Of a DNA stretch of 8,517 nt, positions 1-5,705 are shown one piece after another. Every line of letters starts with the position of its first letter. The first letter of the stretch is position 1. The translations under genes and the position numbers were made by a program. Location: positions 1 through 8,517 of the forward strand of contig JAGOBX010000134.1 of assembly GCA_017999075.1 (NCBI GenBank). The letters are read 5' to 3'. The stretch comes from JAGOBX01 sp017999075 [NCBI: Candidatus Babelota bacterium] (GTDB taxonomy: Bacteria > JAGOBX01). A model generated the notes under the pieces. It saw nothing but the letters and a program-made list of their open reading frames with translations, did no database searches and was not told where the DNA came from.

Positions 1-713
1 GCTTTACCTGTTTTTTTTATTGATTTAAGTATGGTATTTTTATCAATGGGTTTTATTGTAGAAATATTTATCAATTCTGCCGAAATGCCTTTTTGTTTTA
101 ATAATTTAACGGATTGCATAGCGGAGTTCAATATGTACCCTGAAGAAATAATGGTTATATCAGAACCTTTCGAAATAATTTCCGATTTTCCGATTTTAAA
201 TTTTAAATTTAAATTTTTATGTATTGAAGGTTCGCCTGCAATTCCCAGTCTGAGATAAGCAGGTCCTTTAAAATTTACTAATTCCGATATCGTGCATTTA
301 GTTTCAGCGGGATCAGATGGAGAAATCACTGTCATATTTGGCAAAGACCGCATTAAAGCTATATCTTCAATAGAATGATGCGTTGGCCCAAGTAGACTGT
401 ATGAAACTCCGCCGCCCACGCCTATTATTTTAACATTAGTTTTTTGAATACACACATCTACCCTTATCTGTTCAAAGTTGCGCATTAAAACAAATGGAAT
501 TATTGTGTAACAGAACGGGATGAATCCGTTTAAAGCAAGTCCGGCAGCTACTCCTATCATATTAGCTTCGGAAACGCCTACATTAATAAATCTTTCAGGA
601 CATTCTTTTCTGAAATCGTCGAAAACTATTGCTCCGATATCAGCGGATAACAGTATTATTTTTGAATTTTTAAATGCTTCGATTTTAAATTGTTCTATAA
701 ACGCGTTACGCAT
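1..713 (-). CDS. Transketolase C-terminal subunit (split transketolase), 3' end beyond the left edge
   Basis: This is the C-terminal half (pyrimidine-binding plus C-terminal domain) of a thiamine-diphosphate transketolase of the two-subunit type. With its N-terminal partner it moves two-carbon units between sugar phosphates in the cytosol. The visible 237 codons start MRNAFIEQF, typical of this subunit. RFINVGVSEANMIGVAAGLA lies at about residues 41-60, with the expected catalytic Glu at 49. GPTHHSIEDIALMRSLPNM follows at 109-127 and TVISPSDPAE at 128-137, all hallmarks of the family. The C-terminal domain begins around residue 175 and is cut by the edge; the usual length is about 300-320. 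The start is 7 bp after the stop of the gene before it, so the two are probably co-transcribed. No Shine-Dalgarno sequence is visible. The N-terminal subunit usually precedes this one but is not upstream here; it may lie beyond the edge or elsewhere. A DXP-synthase-like or other two-subunit ThDP enzyme is less likely given the THHSIEDIA motif. Confidence 0.93.
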   Translation of the reverse strand, partial: MRNAFIEQFKIEAFKNSKIILLSADIGAIVFDDFRKECPERFINVGVSEANMIGVAAGLALNGFIPFCYTIIPFVLMRNFEQIRVDVCIQKTNVKIIGVGGGVSYSLLGPTHHSIEDIALMRSLPNMTVISPSDPAETKCTISELVNFKGPAYLRLGIAGEPSIHKNLNLKFKIGKSEIISKGSDITIISSGYILNSAMQSVKLLKQKGISAELINISTIKPIDKNTILKSIKKTGK

Positions 714-720
714 ACCATTT

Positions 721-1914
721 TTATAAAATACGTTCTATAATATGAATATAAAAAGCCAGTCTTAAATAATCAACGCCTACTTTTATTATGTTGTTCAACC
801 GCAAAGCTTTAGTTTTTCCGCCTTTCCGTTCTTTAAGCTCGATAGGAACTTCAGAAAACAGAACTCCAGAATTAAGTCTTACTGCTTTTATCAAAGTTTC
901 TGTCTGAAAGAAAAAACTATTTGATTTTAAATCAAGTTTATCAAGTATTTTTTTTTTATAAATTATGTTTCCATTAGTGTAGTTGAACATGGTGCCGAAA
1001 GAAATATTTATTATCATAAGGTAAATTGAAGACAGCACTCTTCTGAAAACTGACCTTACGCCGGTATTAACTGCAAAAGGTATTATTATATCAACATAAT
1101 TAAGCATAAAAATATATTTTATTAATTCTTCCGGATCATTCTCTCCGTCTGCTGGAAACCATGTAAATGCTTCAAATTTAGATAATTGTATTCCTTCCCG
1201 TACGCTGTATCCCAACCCTTTATTTTTTTTATGGCGGATCAATTTTATTTTGTCAGGATAATTTTTTTTAATAATTTCCATTATTGAATAAGTTTTGTCT
1301 GAACTTCCGTCATCAATCAGAATTAACTCCCATTTTATTTGATGTTTTTCTAAACAGTTTATTAAACCTGACGCTGAGGTTTCAATATTTAACTCTTCAT
1401 TTAACGCAGGTATTACTATGGAAATTGAACATTTTTTTTCAAGTTTAGTTATTATGGAGCTGGTTGATTTTCCTTCAACCATTTCTACAGTTTTAACTTC
1501 GCCTCCGGCAGATATTACTTCTTTAGCTCCTACGATTGAATCTAAATTGTAGTCAGCTCCTTTTACAAGAACATCAGGTTTTATCGAGTTTATAAGAGTA
1601 AGCGGCGTGTCATCATCAAAAAAAATTATGTAATTCACACAACTCAGCGCGCTTAGAACGGCAGCTCTGTCATTCTGAGAATTTATAGGCCTATCGTTTC
1701 CTTTTATGCGTTTTATTGAAGAGTCGGAATTCAATCCTATTACTAAAATTTTTCCGAATTCAGATGCTTTTTTTAAATATGAAACGTGTCCGGAATGAAT
1801 TATGTCAAAACAACCGTTTGTAAAAACAATTTTTTTTCCGGCCAACAATGTTTTTTTTAATTCTAAAAATTTTTCAACATCAATGAGTTTGTCTTGAAAA
1901 TCAAATTTTGTCAT
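721..1914 (-). CDS. rfaE2: Fusion: heptose-1-phosphate adenylyltransferase (RfaE2/HldC type) + family-2 glycosyltransferase
   Basis: This 397-residue protein has two complete domains. Residues 1-160 match RfaE2, the nucleotidyltransferase that makes ADP-D-glycero-D-manno-heptose from heptose 1-phosphate and ATP. Evidence is the nucleotide-binding TNGCFDIIHSGHVSYL at 32-47, RPINSQNDRAAVLSAL at 75-90, KPDVLVKGADYN at 112-123 and the closing EGKSTSSIITKL at 147-158. That is the normal full length of a stand-alone RfaE2. Residues 163-397 form a GT-A family-2 domain of the dolichol-phosphate-mannose-synthase-like group: SIVIPALNEELNIE at 164-177, DDGSSD at 201-206, the acidic PADGENDPEEL at 254-264 replacing DADGQ-type motifs, and NYTNGNIIYK at 311-320. 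No strong membrane segments follow, so it is probably cytosolic or peripheral. RfaE2 is usually alone or fused to the RfaE1 kinase, so fusion to a glycosyltransferase is unusual. The acceptor and sugar donor of the second domain cannot be read from sequence. A modest GAG lies about 10 nt before the ATG. Confidence 0.9.
   Translation of the reverse strand: MTKFDFQDKLIDVEKFLELKKTLLAGKKIVFTNGCFDIIHSGHVSYLKKASEFGKILVIGLNSDSSIKRIKGNDRPINSQNDRAAVLSALSCVNYIIFFDDDTPLTLINSIKPDVLVKGADYNLDSIVGAKEVISAGGEVKTVEMVEGKSTSSIITKLEKKCSISIVIPALNEELNIETSASGLINCLEKHQIKWELILIDDGSSDKTYSIMEIIKKNYPDKIKLIRHKKNKGLGYSVREGIQLSKFEAFTWFPADGENDPEELIKYIFMLNYVDIIIPFAVNTGVRSVFRRVLSSIYLMIINISFGTMFNYTNGNIIYKKKILDKLDLKSNSFFFQTETLIKAVRLNSGVLFSEVPIELKERKGGKTKALRLNNIIKVGVDYLRLAFYIHIIERIL
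948..957 (-). repeat. A10 homopolymer inside the glycosyltransferase domain
   Basis: The coding strand has ten consecutive A bases across the Lys-Lys-Lys codons at about residues 320-322. The reading frame is intact through the tract. Such runs are prone to polymerase slippage, so a frame switch or an assembly error would remove the last 75 or so residues. A similar A10 lies in the preceding kinase gene. Confidence 0.6.
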
Positions 1915-1952
1915 TATATATACACTCAGTGCTCCATTTGCGCGTAATAAAA

Positions 1953-1981
1953 TTCAATTCAAAAAAAATTGAAAAATTGAA
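1953..1981 (-). repeat. AATTGAA / TTCAATT repeat and weak stem-loop between the two heptose genes
   Basis: In the 71-bp gap between the kinase stop and the adenylyltransferase start, AATTGAA occurs at 1967-1973 and 1975-1981 (plus-strand reading). An inverted copy, TTCAATT, is at 1953-1959. In the minus-strand transcript this can fold into a 7-bp stem with a 7-nt loop followed by UUUUAUU. The stem has one G-C pair only, so it is at best a leaky attenuator or an RNA-processing site. It may be chance in AT-rich DNA. Confidence 0.25.
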
Positions 1982-1985
1982 AATT

Positions 1986-2999
1986 TTAAATAACGCTGAT
2001 TATGGCATTGTTATTATAATTTTTTACAAGGCTAATCAGCTTGTTTCTTGATATTGCAGTAGCTCCAAGTTCTTTAACAACCTCTCCTGCCGCAATATTT
2101 GATAATATGGATGAACATTTGAAATCCGCGCCTGCGCTTAATGATAGAGCCATAACGCTTATAACAGTATCTCCGGCTCCAGTAACATCATATACTTCAG
2201 TTGCTTCAGTTGGAATGTTGAAAATTTCATTTTTTTGAAATAGAGACATTCCTTCTTCGCTTCGAGTTATCAGCAGCGCATCAATATTCAAATCTTTAAG
2301 TATTTTATTTCCTGCTTTATATAAAGATTTTTCATCTGTTATAGAAATTTTTGAACCTTCAGCAGCTTCTTTTTTGTTAGGTGTCATAATGGTGATATTT
2401 TTATAATCCATAAAATGTTCTATTTTTGGATCTACAATTACAGGAATACCTAACGTTTTTTTTATATCCACTACCTGTTCAATAATTTTTGGTACAATAG
2501 TTCCTTTTCCATAATCTGACAATATTATAGCATCTATAGATTTTTTTTGCCGATTTATAAAATCGGCAATTTTTTCAGTTTGTTCAGGCATAATTTTTTT
2601 TTTAGATTCAACATCAACTCTGACAACCTGCTGATGCCTCGCTATAATTCTGGTTTTAAGTATAGTCGGTCTGTTTTTATCTGTCAGTAATCCTGAAATA
2701 TCTGAACCTGTTTTTTTCAGCATATTTTTTATTTTTGAACCGAAATAATCATTCCCCACCAATCCTGAAATAACTACGTTTGCTCCAAGACTTCTGAGGT
2801 TGTTTGCGACATTTCCTGCGCCTCCCGGAGAAAACCATCTGTCTTTAACTTCTACCACAGGAACAGGAGCTTCAGGAGATATTCTTGACACTTCTCCTGT
2901 AATATACTCATCAAGTATAATATCTCCGATTATTAATATTCTGCTTTTTTCAAATTTTTCAATTATTGATAATAATTTACGTTTGAATTTAATATCCAT
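1986..2999 (-). CDS. rfaE1: D-glycero-beta-D-manno-heptose-7-phosphate kinase (RfaE1/HldE N-domain type, PfkB family)
   Basis: This 337-residue cytosolic sugar kinase uses ATP to phosphorylate D-glycero-D-manno-heptose 7-phosphate at C1, giving the 1,7-bisphosphate in ADP-heptose synthesis. The RfaE1 signature VSRISPEAPVPVVEV is at about residues 37-51. The PfkB first motif GGAGNVANNLRSLGANV is at 59-75, and the second PfkB motif DVTGAGDTVISVMAL is at 271-285 with the catalytic base Asp277 in GAGD. SDYGKGT at 161-167 and MTPNKKEA at 205-212 also fit the family. The length is normal for the stand-alone kinase. It lies 43 bp after the phosphatase gene and 71 bp before the RfaE2 fusion gene, all in one direction, so an operon is likely. 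The start ATG is the first in frame that keeps the amino terminus in family register, but only A/T-rich sequence precedes it and no Shine-Dalgarno is visible. Other PfkB kinases are less likely given SPEAPVPVV and the RfaE2 neighbour. Confidence 0.93.
   Translation of the reverse strand: MDIKFKRKLLSIIEKFEKSRILIIGDIILDEYITGEVSRISPEAPVPVVEVKDRWFSPGGAGNVANNLRSLGANVVISGLVGNDYFGSKIKNMLKKTGSDISGLLTDKNRPTILKTRIIARHQQVVRVDVESKKKIMPEQTEKIADFINRQKKSIDAIILSDYGKGTIVPKIIEQVVDIKKTLGIPVIVDPKIEHFMDYKNITIMTPNKKEAAEGSKISITDEKSLYKAGNKILKDLNIDALLITRSEEGMSLFQKNEIFNIPTEATEVYDVTGAGDTVISVMALSLSAGADFKCSSILSNIAAGEVVKELGATAISRNKLISLVKNYNNNAIISVI
2594..2603 (-). repeat. A10 homopolymer inside the heptose kinase gene
   Basis: Ten consecutive A bases on the coding strand span the three Lys codons at about residues 133-135 of the kinase. 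The frame is intact. As with the tract in the next gene, a one-base change would truncate the protein before the catalytic GAGD motif. Confidence 0.55.
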
Positions 3000-3042
3000 A
3001 ATTTTTTAAAAATTAATTAAAAAATAAATAATAACGTGAAAT

Positions 3043-4620
3043 TTAGTTGTATTTCAATACAAGCATAGTAATATCATCCGCCTGATCAGCGCCGTCTGCA
3101 AATTTTAAAATGTCATTCATTACAGCCGGGCAAACCTGATCAAGTTCTATATTTTTAATTTTTTCAATTTCAGATTCCAATCTTGGTTCTGAGTATAATT
3201 CAAGAGTAGGATTAACTGCTTCTGTAACTCCGTCAGTATATAAATAAAGAGTATCACCTGATTCCAAAGTCAATTTTTCGTTGGTGAATTCATATCCTTC
3301 CCATACGCCGAGAGCAACACATTTTTTTTCATTTTTTAAATAAACAGGATTTTTTCCTTTTTTAATTAATAAAGGAGGATTGTGGCCTGCGCTTGAATAA
3401 TTTATAACTCCTGTTGGAATATGCATAACCCCGCAAAACAATGTGCAGAACATTGCGTTATCATTATCTCTGCTTAATTCATTGTTAGCTTCTTCCAGGA
3501 TTTTTGCAGGCATTATTGAAGCCATTGCAGTTGCTTTTATAAGGGTTTTTGTAACTGCCATAAAAAGGGCTGCCGGCACTCCTTTCCCCGAAACATCCCC
3601 TATTACAAAACAATAATAATCTTCATCTATAAAAAAGAAATCAAACAAGTCGCCCCCAACCTCTTTAGCAGGCTGCATAAATGCTCTTAGAGAAAATTCT
3701 TTTCTGTCAGGATATTGTTTAGGCAATATCGACATTTGAATATTGTGAGCAACTTTTAATTCGCTTTGAATTCGTTCTTTGCTTGCAGTGGTTTCCCGCA
3801 AATCAATAATATATTTTTGCAAAGCATTCTGCATTGTTAAAAACGCGCCTGACAATTTGCCTACTTCATCTTTGTATTTTGACGAAAACCTGTTTAAATA
3901 ATTCTGTGATGTTTCAGATAATTTAAAATCATTTGTTACAAGTTCATTTGTGTATACTGTTAACTGATTTAATGGTTTTGATAATCTTGCTATTATTATG
4001 TAAGCAACTATAAGAGCAACTACAAATATGGCGAAACCTATAAGTAAATATTTGTTTCTTATTTGAATAAGGCGGTTTTTAACGTATCCTATGGCAAAAT
4101 CCGCGCCTATAACATATTCTTTTCCTGACTGAGTTTTTCTTGGAATAAAAACGGATCGCACAGCTCCGTTTATATCTTCGTATTCAGCGTATTCAATGTT
4201 ATGAGTCAATAATGGTTTCATTACAACGCTTGTGTCAGTTTCAGTGAACTCATAAAAAAAAGGTTCGAGTTCGCCTGTTTTGATTTGTTCGTCAGTATAA
4301 ATGAGAGAAGTGAAATAAATTTTTCCATTTTTATTTACATAAGTGTATAAATAAAGAGCGTGAACGTTTTTTGAAAAATTTGTAAGCAGATAGGCTTTTT
4401 CCTTGAATTCATTGTCTGTTACTGAAGATGAATCTTCTATTTTATCATGATAGACATCTCCCACAAAATTGAGCATGCCGTATGCAGTAGCTTTTAATAC
4501 TTCGTCTATTCTGTCATATTCGGCATTTTTTGCCAGATTGTAACTGTATTGAGTGTAAATTGCGACACTTGCCGATAATATTATAAATATTAATATCACA
4601 AATTTTTGCTTAATGTTCAT
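3043..4620 (-). CDS. Membrane-anchored SpoIIE/RsbU-type PP2C phosphatase with extracytoplasmic sensor and HAMP domain
   Basis: This 525-residue signalling protein begins with a short cytoplasmic tail and a membrane helix at about residues 7-25. An extracytoplasmic region of about 160 residues (26-188) follows, probably Cache-like. A second helix lies at 190-211, then a HAMP segment at about 212-266 and a helical linker ending SELKVAHNIQMSILP at 286-300, the switch-helix region of RsbU-like phosphatases. The PP2C/SpoIIE catalytic domain spans about 308-524. Metal-binding and catalytic motifs look intact: EVGGDLFDFF (Asp324), GDVSGKGVPAALF (Asp342), SSAGHNPPLL at 409-418, LYTDGVTEA (Asp463) and QADDITMLVL (Asp515/516). 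The family dephosphorylates Ser/Thr on STAS anti-sigma-antagonist proteins. The partner kinase and STAS protein are not in this window. The start is supported by AAGGAG 11 nt upstream. It is the first gene of the leftward block and precedes the heptose genes by 43 bp, so it may be co-transcribed with them. Confidence 0.94.
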   Translation of the reverse strand: MNIKQKFVILIFIILSASVAIYTQYSYNLAKNAEYDRIDEVLKATAYGMLNFVGDVYHDKIEDSSSVTDNEFKEKAYLLTNFSKNVHALYLYTYVNKNGKIYFTSLIYTDEQIKTGELEPFFYEFTETDTSVVMKPLLTHNIEYAEYEDINGAVRSVFIPRKTQSGKEYVIGADFAIGYVKNRLIQIRNKYLLIGFAIFVVALIVAYIIIARLSKPLNQLTVYTNELVTNDFKLSETSQNYLNRFSSKYKDEVGKLSGAFLTMQNALQKYIIDLRETTASKERIQSELKVAHNIQMSILPKQYPDRKEFSLRAFMQPAKEVGGDLFDFFFIDEDYYCFVIGDVSGKGVPAALFMAVTKTLIKATAMASIMPAKILEEANNELSRDNDNAMFCTLFCGVMHIPTGVINYSSAGHNPPLLIKKGKNPVYLKNEKKCVALGVWEGYEFTNEKLTLESGDTLYLYTDGVTEAVNPTLELYSEPRLESEIEKIKNIELDQVCPAVMNDILKFADGADQADDITMLVLKYN

Positions 4621-4631
4621 TATTATATTAT

Positions 4632-4637
4632 CTCCTT
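4632..4637 (-). promoter_or_regulatory. Shine-Dalgarno site of the phosphatase gene
   Basis: AAGGAG on the minus strand lies 11 nt before the ATG at 4620. It is the only strong Shine-Dalgarno sequence among the six genes and fixes this start. Confidence 0.75.
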
Positions 4638-4660
4638 AAAAAAGAAAAAAGGTTTAAAAT

Positions 4661-4688
4661 ATATTATAATACTAAATTCGTATGTCAA
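4661..4688 (-). promoter_or_regulatory. Sigma70-type promoter for the leftward (phosphatase/heptose) block
   Basis: A perfect -35 hexamer TTGACA is at 4688-4683 on the minus strand. The best spaced -10 is TAATAT at 4666-4661 (16-bp spacer). An overlapping perfect TATAAT at 4668-4663 has a short 14-bp spacer. Transcription would start near 4654, giving a leader of about 34 nt that contains the AAGGAG site. The assignment rests on hexamer match and position only. Confidence 0.6.
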
Positions 4689-4704
4689 GAAAATTCTGTT
4701 GACA
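4683..4704. promoter_or_regulatory. Dyad TGTCAA-N10-TTGACA formed by the two opposed -35 boxes
   Basis: The two divergent -35 hexamers sit back to back 10 bp apart and form a perfect 6-bp inverted repeat, 22 bp in total. Half-site centres are about 16 bp apart, so the copies do not fall exactly on one helical face. The site may be just two promoters side by side, or also an operator that controls both blocks. No repressor gene is visible. Confidence 0.45.
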
Positions 4705-4726
4705 ATGGATTGAAGATGACTATAAT
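4699..4726 (+). promoter_or_regulatory. Consensus sigma70-type promoter for the rightward block
   Basis: A perfect TTGACA at 4699-4704 and a perfect TATAAT at 4721-4726 are separated by 16 bp, one short of the optimum. Transcription is expected near 4733, leaving a leader of about 50 nt before the ATG at 4783. Both hexamers match consensus fully, suggesting strong or housekeeping expression of the DUF2156 and transporter-like genes unless a bound factor blocks it. Confidence 0.72.
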
Positions 4727-4782
4727 AAATTAGTTCATTTTTATAAATATCGTTCGGTAAACCGGGAAAATAAATTTTAAAT

Positions 4783-5697
4783 ATGGTTAACTCAAATATT
4801 TTGCAATTCAAAAGAGTCTCCATCGAAGATAAGGATTTTTTAAATTCTTTTTTAAAACCTTATAATTTAAAAACACATGAATTTTGTTTTACAAATTTAT
4901 ATATGTGGAGTGAATACTGCAGAATTGAATATGCTGTTTATAAGAATTGTTTAATAATTAAAAAAAGGGATGCATTAAGTTTTGAGGATTATTTTATGCA
5001 GCCTGTGAATTATGAAAAATCTAATTTCCAGGAAATTATAGATTTAATTATAGGTTTGAATAAAAAATATAAATTTAATTATCTTTTCCGTGATGCTGAA
5101 GAATTATTCGTCAAAGATCTTGAAGAATTGTATCCTGGAATGTTTAAAATAGATTTGGACAGAGATAATTCTGATTATATATTTTTGAAAAAAGATATTG
5201 CAGAATATAAAAAACATAAATTACATTCTAAAAAAAGACAGATGAATCAGTTTATCAGGAACTACAAATATAATTTTACAGAAATAAATGTTACCAATAT
5301 TCCTGACTGCATTAAATTTGGACGCAATATAATGGAGAAAAAAGATGCGGATAAAATTCAAATTTATGAAATGAATGCCAATATTGATTTGCTTTCAAAA
5401 TTTTCGCAGTTTGATTTAATAGGAGTTGCTGTATATGTTGATTCGAAAGTCATAGGTTATATTGTAGGCGAAAAATTAAATGATTTAATGGTTGTGGTTC
5501 ATATTCAAAAAGCTGATACTGATTATAAAGGGGTTTATGCATTTTTAAAACATATGTTTGCCTCTTCCGAAAATTTAGACGGGATAGAATTTATTAATGA
5601 AGAACAGGATTTGGGAGTTGAGACGTTGAGAAATGCCAAATCACAGTATTGCCCTGTAAAATTAGAACCGAAATATACAGTTGTTTTAAAAAATTAA
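4783..5697 (+). CDS. Stand-alone DUF2156 protein (phosphatidylglycerol lysyltransferase C-terminal-like, tandem GNAT fold)
   Basis: This 304-residue protein is soluble, with no signal peptide or membrane helix seen. It resembles DUF2156, the catalytic domain fused to a flippase in MprF-type aminoacyl-phosphatidylglycerol synthases. Family marks are HEFCFTNLYMWSEY at about residues 32-45, LHSKKRQMNQF at 147-157 (the conserved basic stretch), IGVAVYVDSKVIGYIVGE at 213-230 (GNAT beta-strand core), and the closing INEEQDLGVETLRNAKSQY at 271-289 followed by PVKLEPKYTV. In MprF this fold transfers an amino acid from aminoacyl-tRNA to phosphatidylglycerol. Stand-alone members are mostly uncharacterised, so the substrate is not known. 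The ATG is the first in frame after the promoter, but no clear Shine-Dalgarno is present; GGGA is 15 nt away. The next gene begins 8 bp after its stop, implying co-transcription and possibly a shared envelope role. Confidence 0.87.
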   Translation: MVNSNILQFKRVSIEDKDFLNSFLKPYNLKTHEFCFTNLYMWSEYCRIEYAVYKNCLIIKKRDALSFEDYFMQPVNYEKSNFQEIIDLIIGLNKKYKFNYLFRDAEELFVKDLEELYPGMFKIDLDRDNSDYIFLKKDIAEYKKHKLHSKKRQMNQFIRNYKYNFTEINVTNIPDCIKFGRNIMEKKDADKIQIYEMNANIDLLSKFSQFDLIGVAVYVDSKVIGYIVGEKLNDLMVVVHIQKADTDYKGVYAFLKHMFASSENLDGIEFINEEQDLGVETLRNAKSQYCPVKLEPKYTVVLKN

Positions 5698-5705
5698 ATT
5701 TATAT

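Noticed and set aside
31-258. Plus-strand open frame opposite the transketolase gene, with a similar one at 520-726
   Set aside because: Both are antisense to a gene with clear family motifs, and neither encodes a recognisable protein.
714-718. Alternative ATG at 718-716 for the transketolase subunit
   Set aside because: It is out of frame with the transketolase sequence. The ATG at 713-711 gives the expected MRNAFIEQF start.
1915-1985. Possible internal promoter ahead of the RfaE2-GT gene (TTGAAT and TATAAT-like strings)
   Set aside because: The TATAAT-like string overlaps the start codon region, and no -10 is correctly spaced from TTGAAT.
2041-3009. Plus-strand open frames at 2041-2238 and 2800-3009
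   Set aside because: Both lie antisense to the conserved PfkB motifs of the heptose kinase and are shadows of that gene.
3002-3024. TTTTTTAA-N7-TTAAAAAA inverted repeat between phosphatase and kinase genes
   Set aside because: The stem is purely A/T and common by chance at this base composition. It is not a convincing terminator, and the genes read as one block.
4665-4670. Plus-strand TATAAT upstream of the rightward promoter
   Set aside because: No acceptable -35 lies 15-19 bp before it. It overlaps the minus-strand -10 region, which is nearly palindromic.
4755-4764. CGGTAAACCG hairpin in the leader of the DUF2156 gene
   Set aside because: The stem is only 3 bp with a 4-nt loop, or 4 bp with an impossible 2-nt loop. 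It is too weak to call a regulatory structure.
4623-4823. 66-codon open frame on the minus strand across the divergent promoter region
   Set aside because: It covers both promoters and the start of the DUF2156 gene, has low-complexity hydrophobic content and no family resemblance. It is best read as chance.
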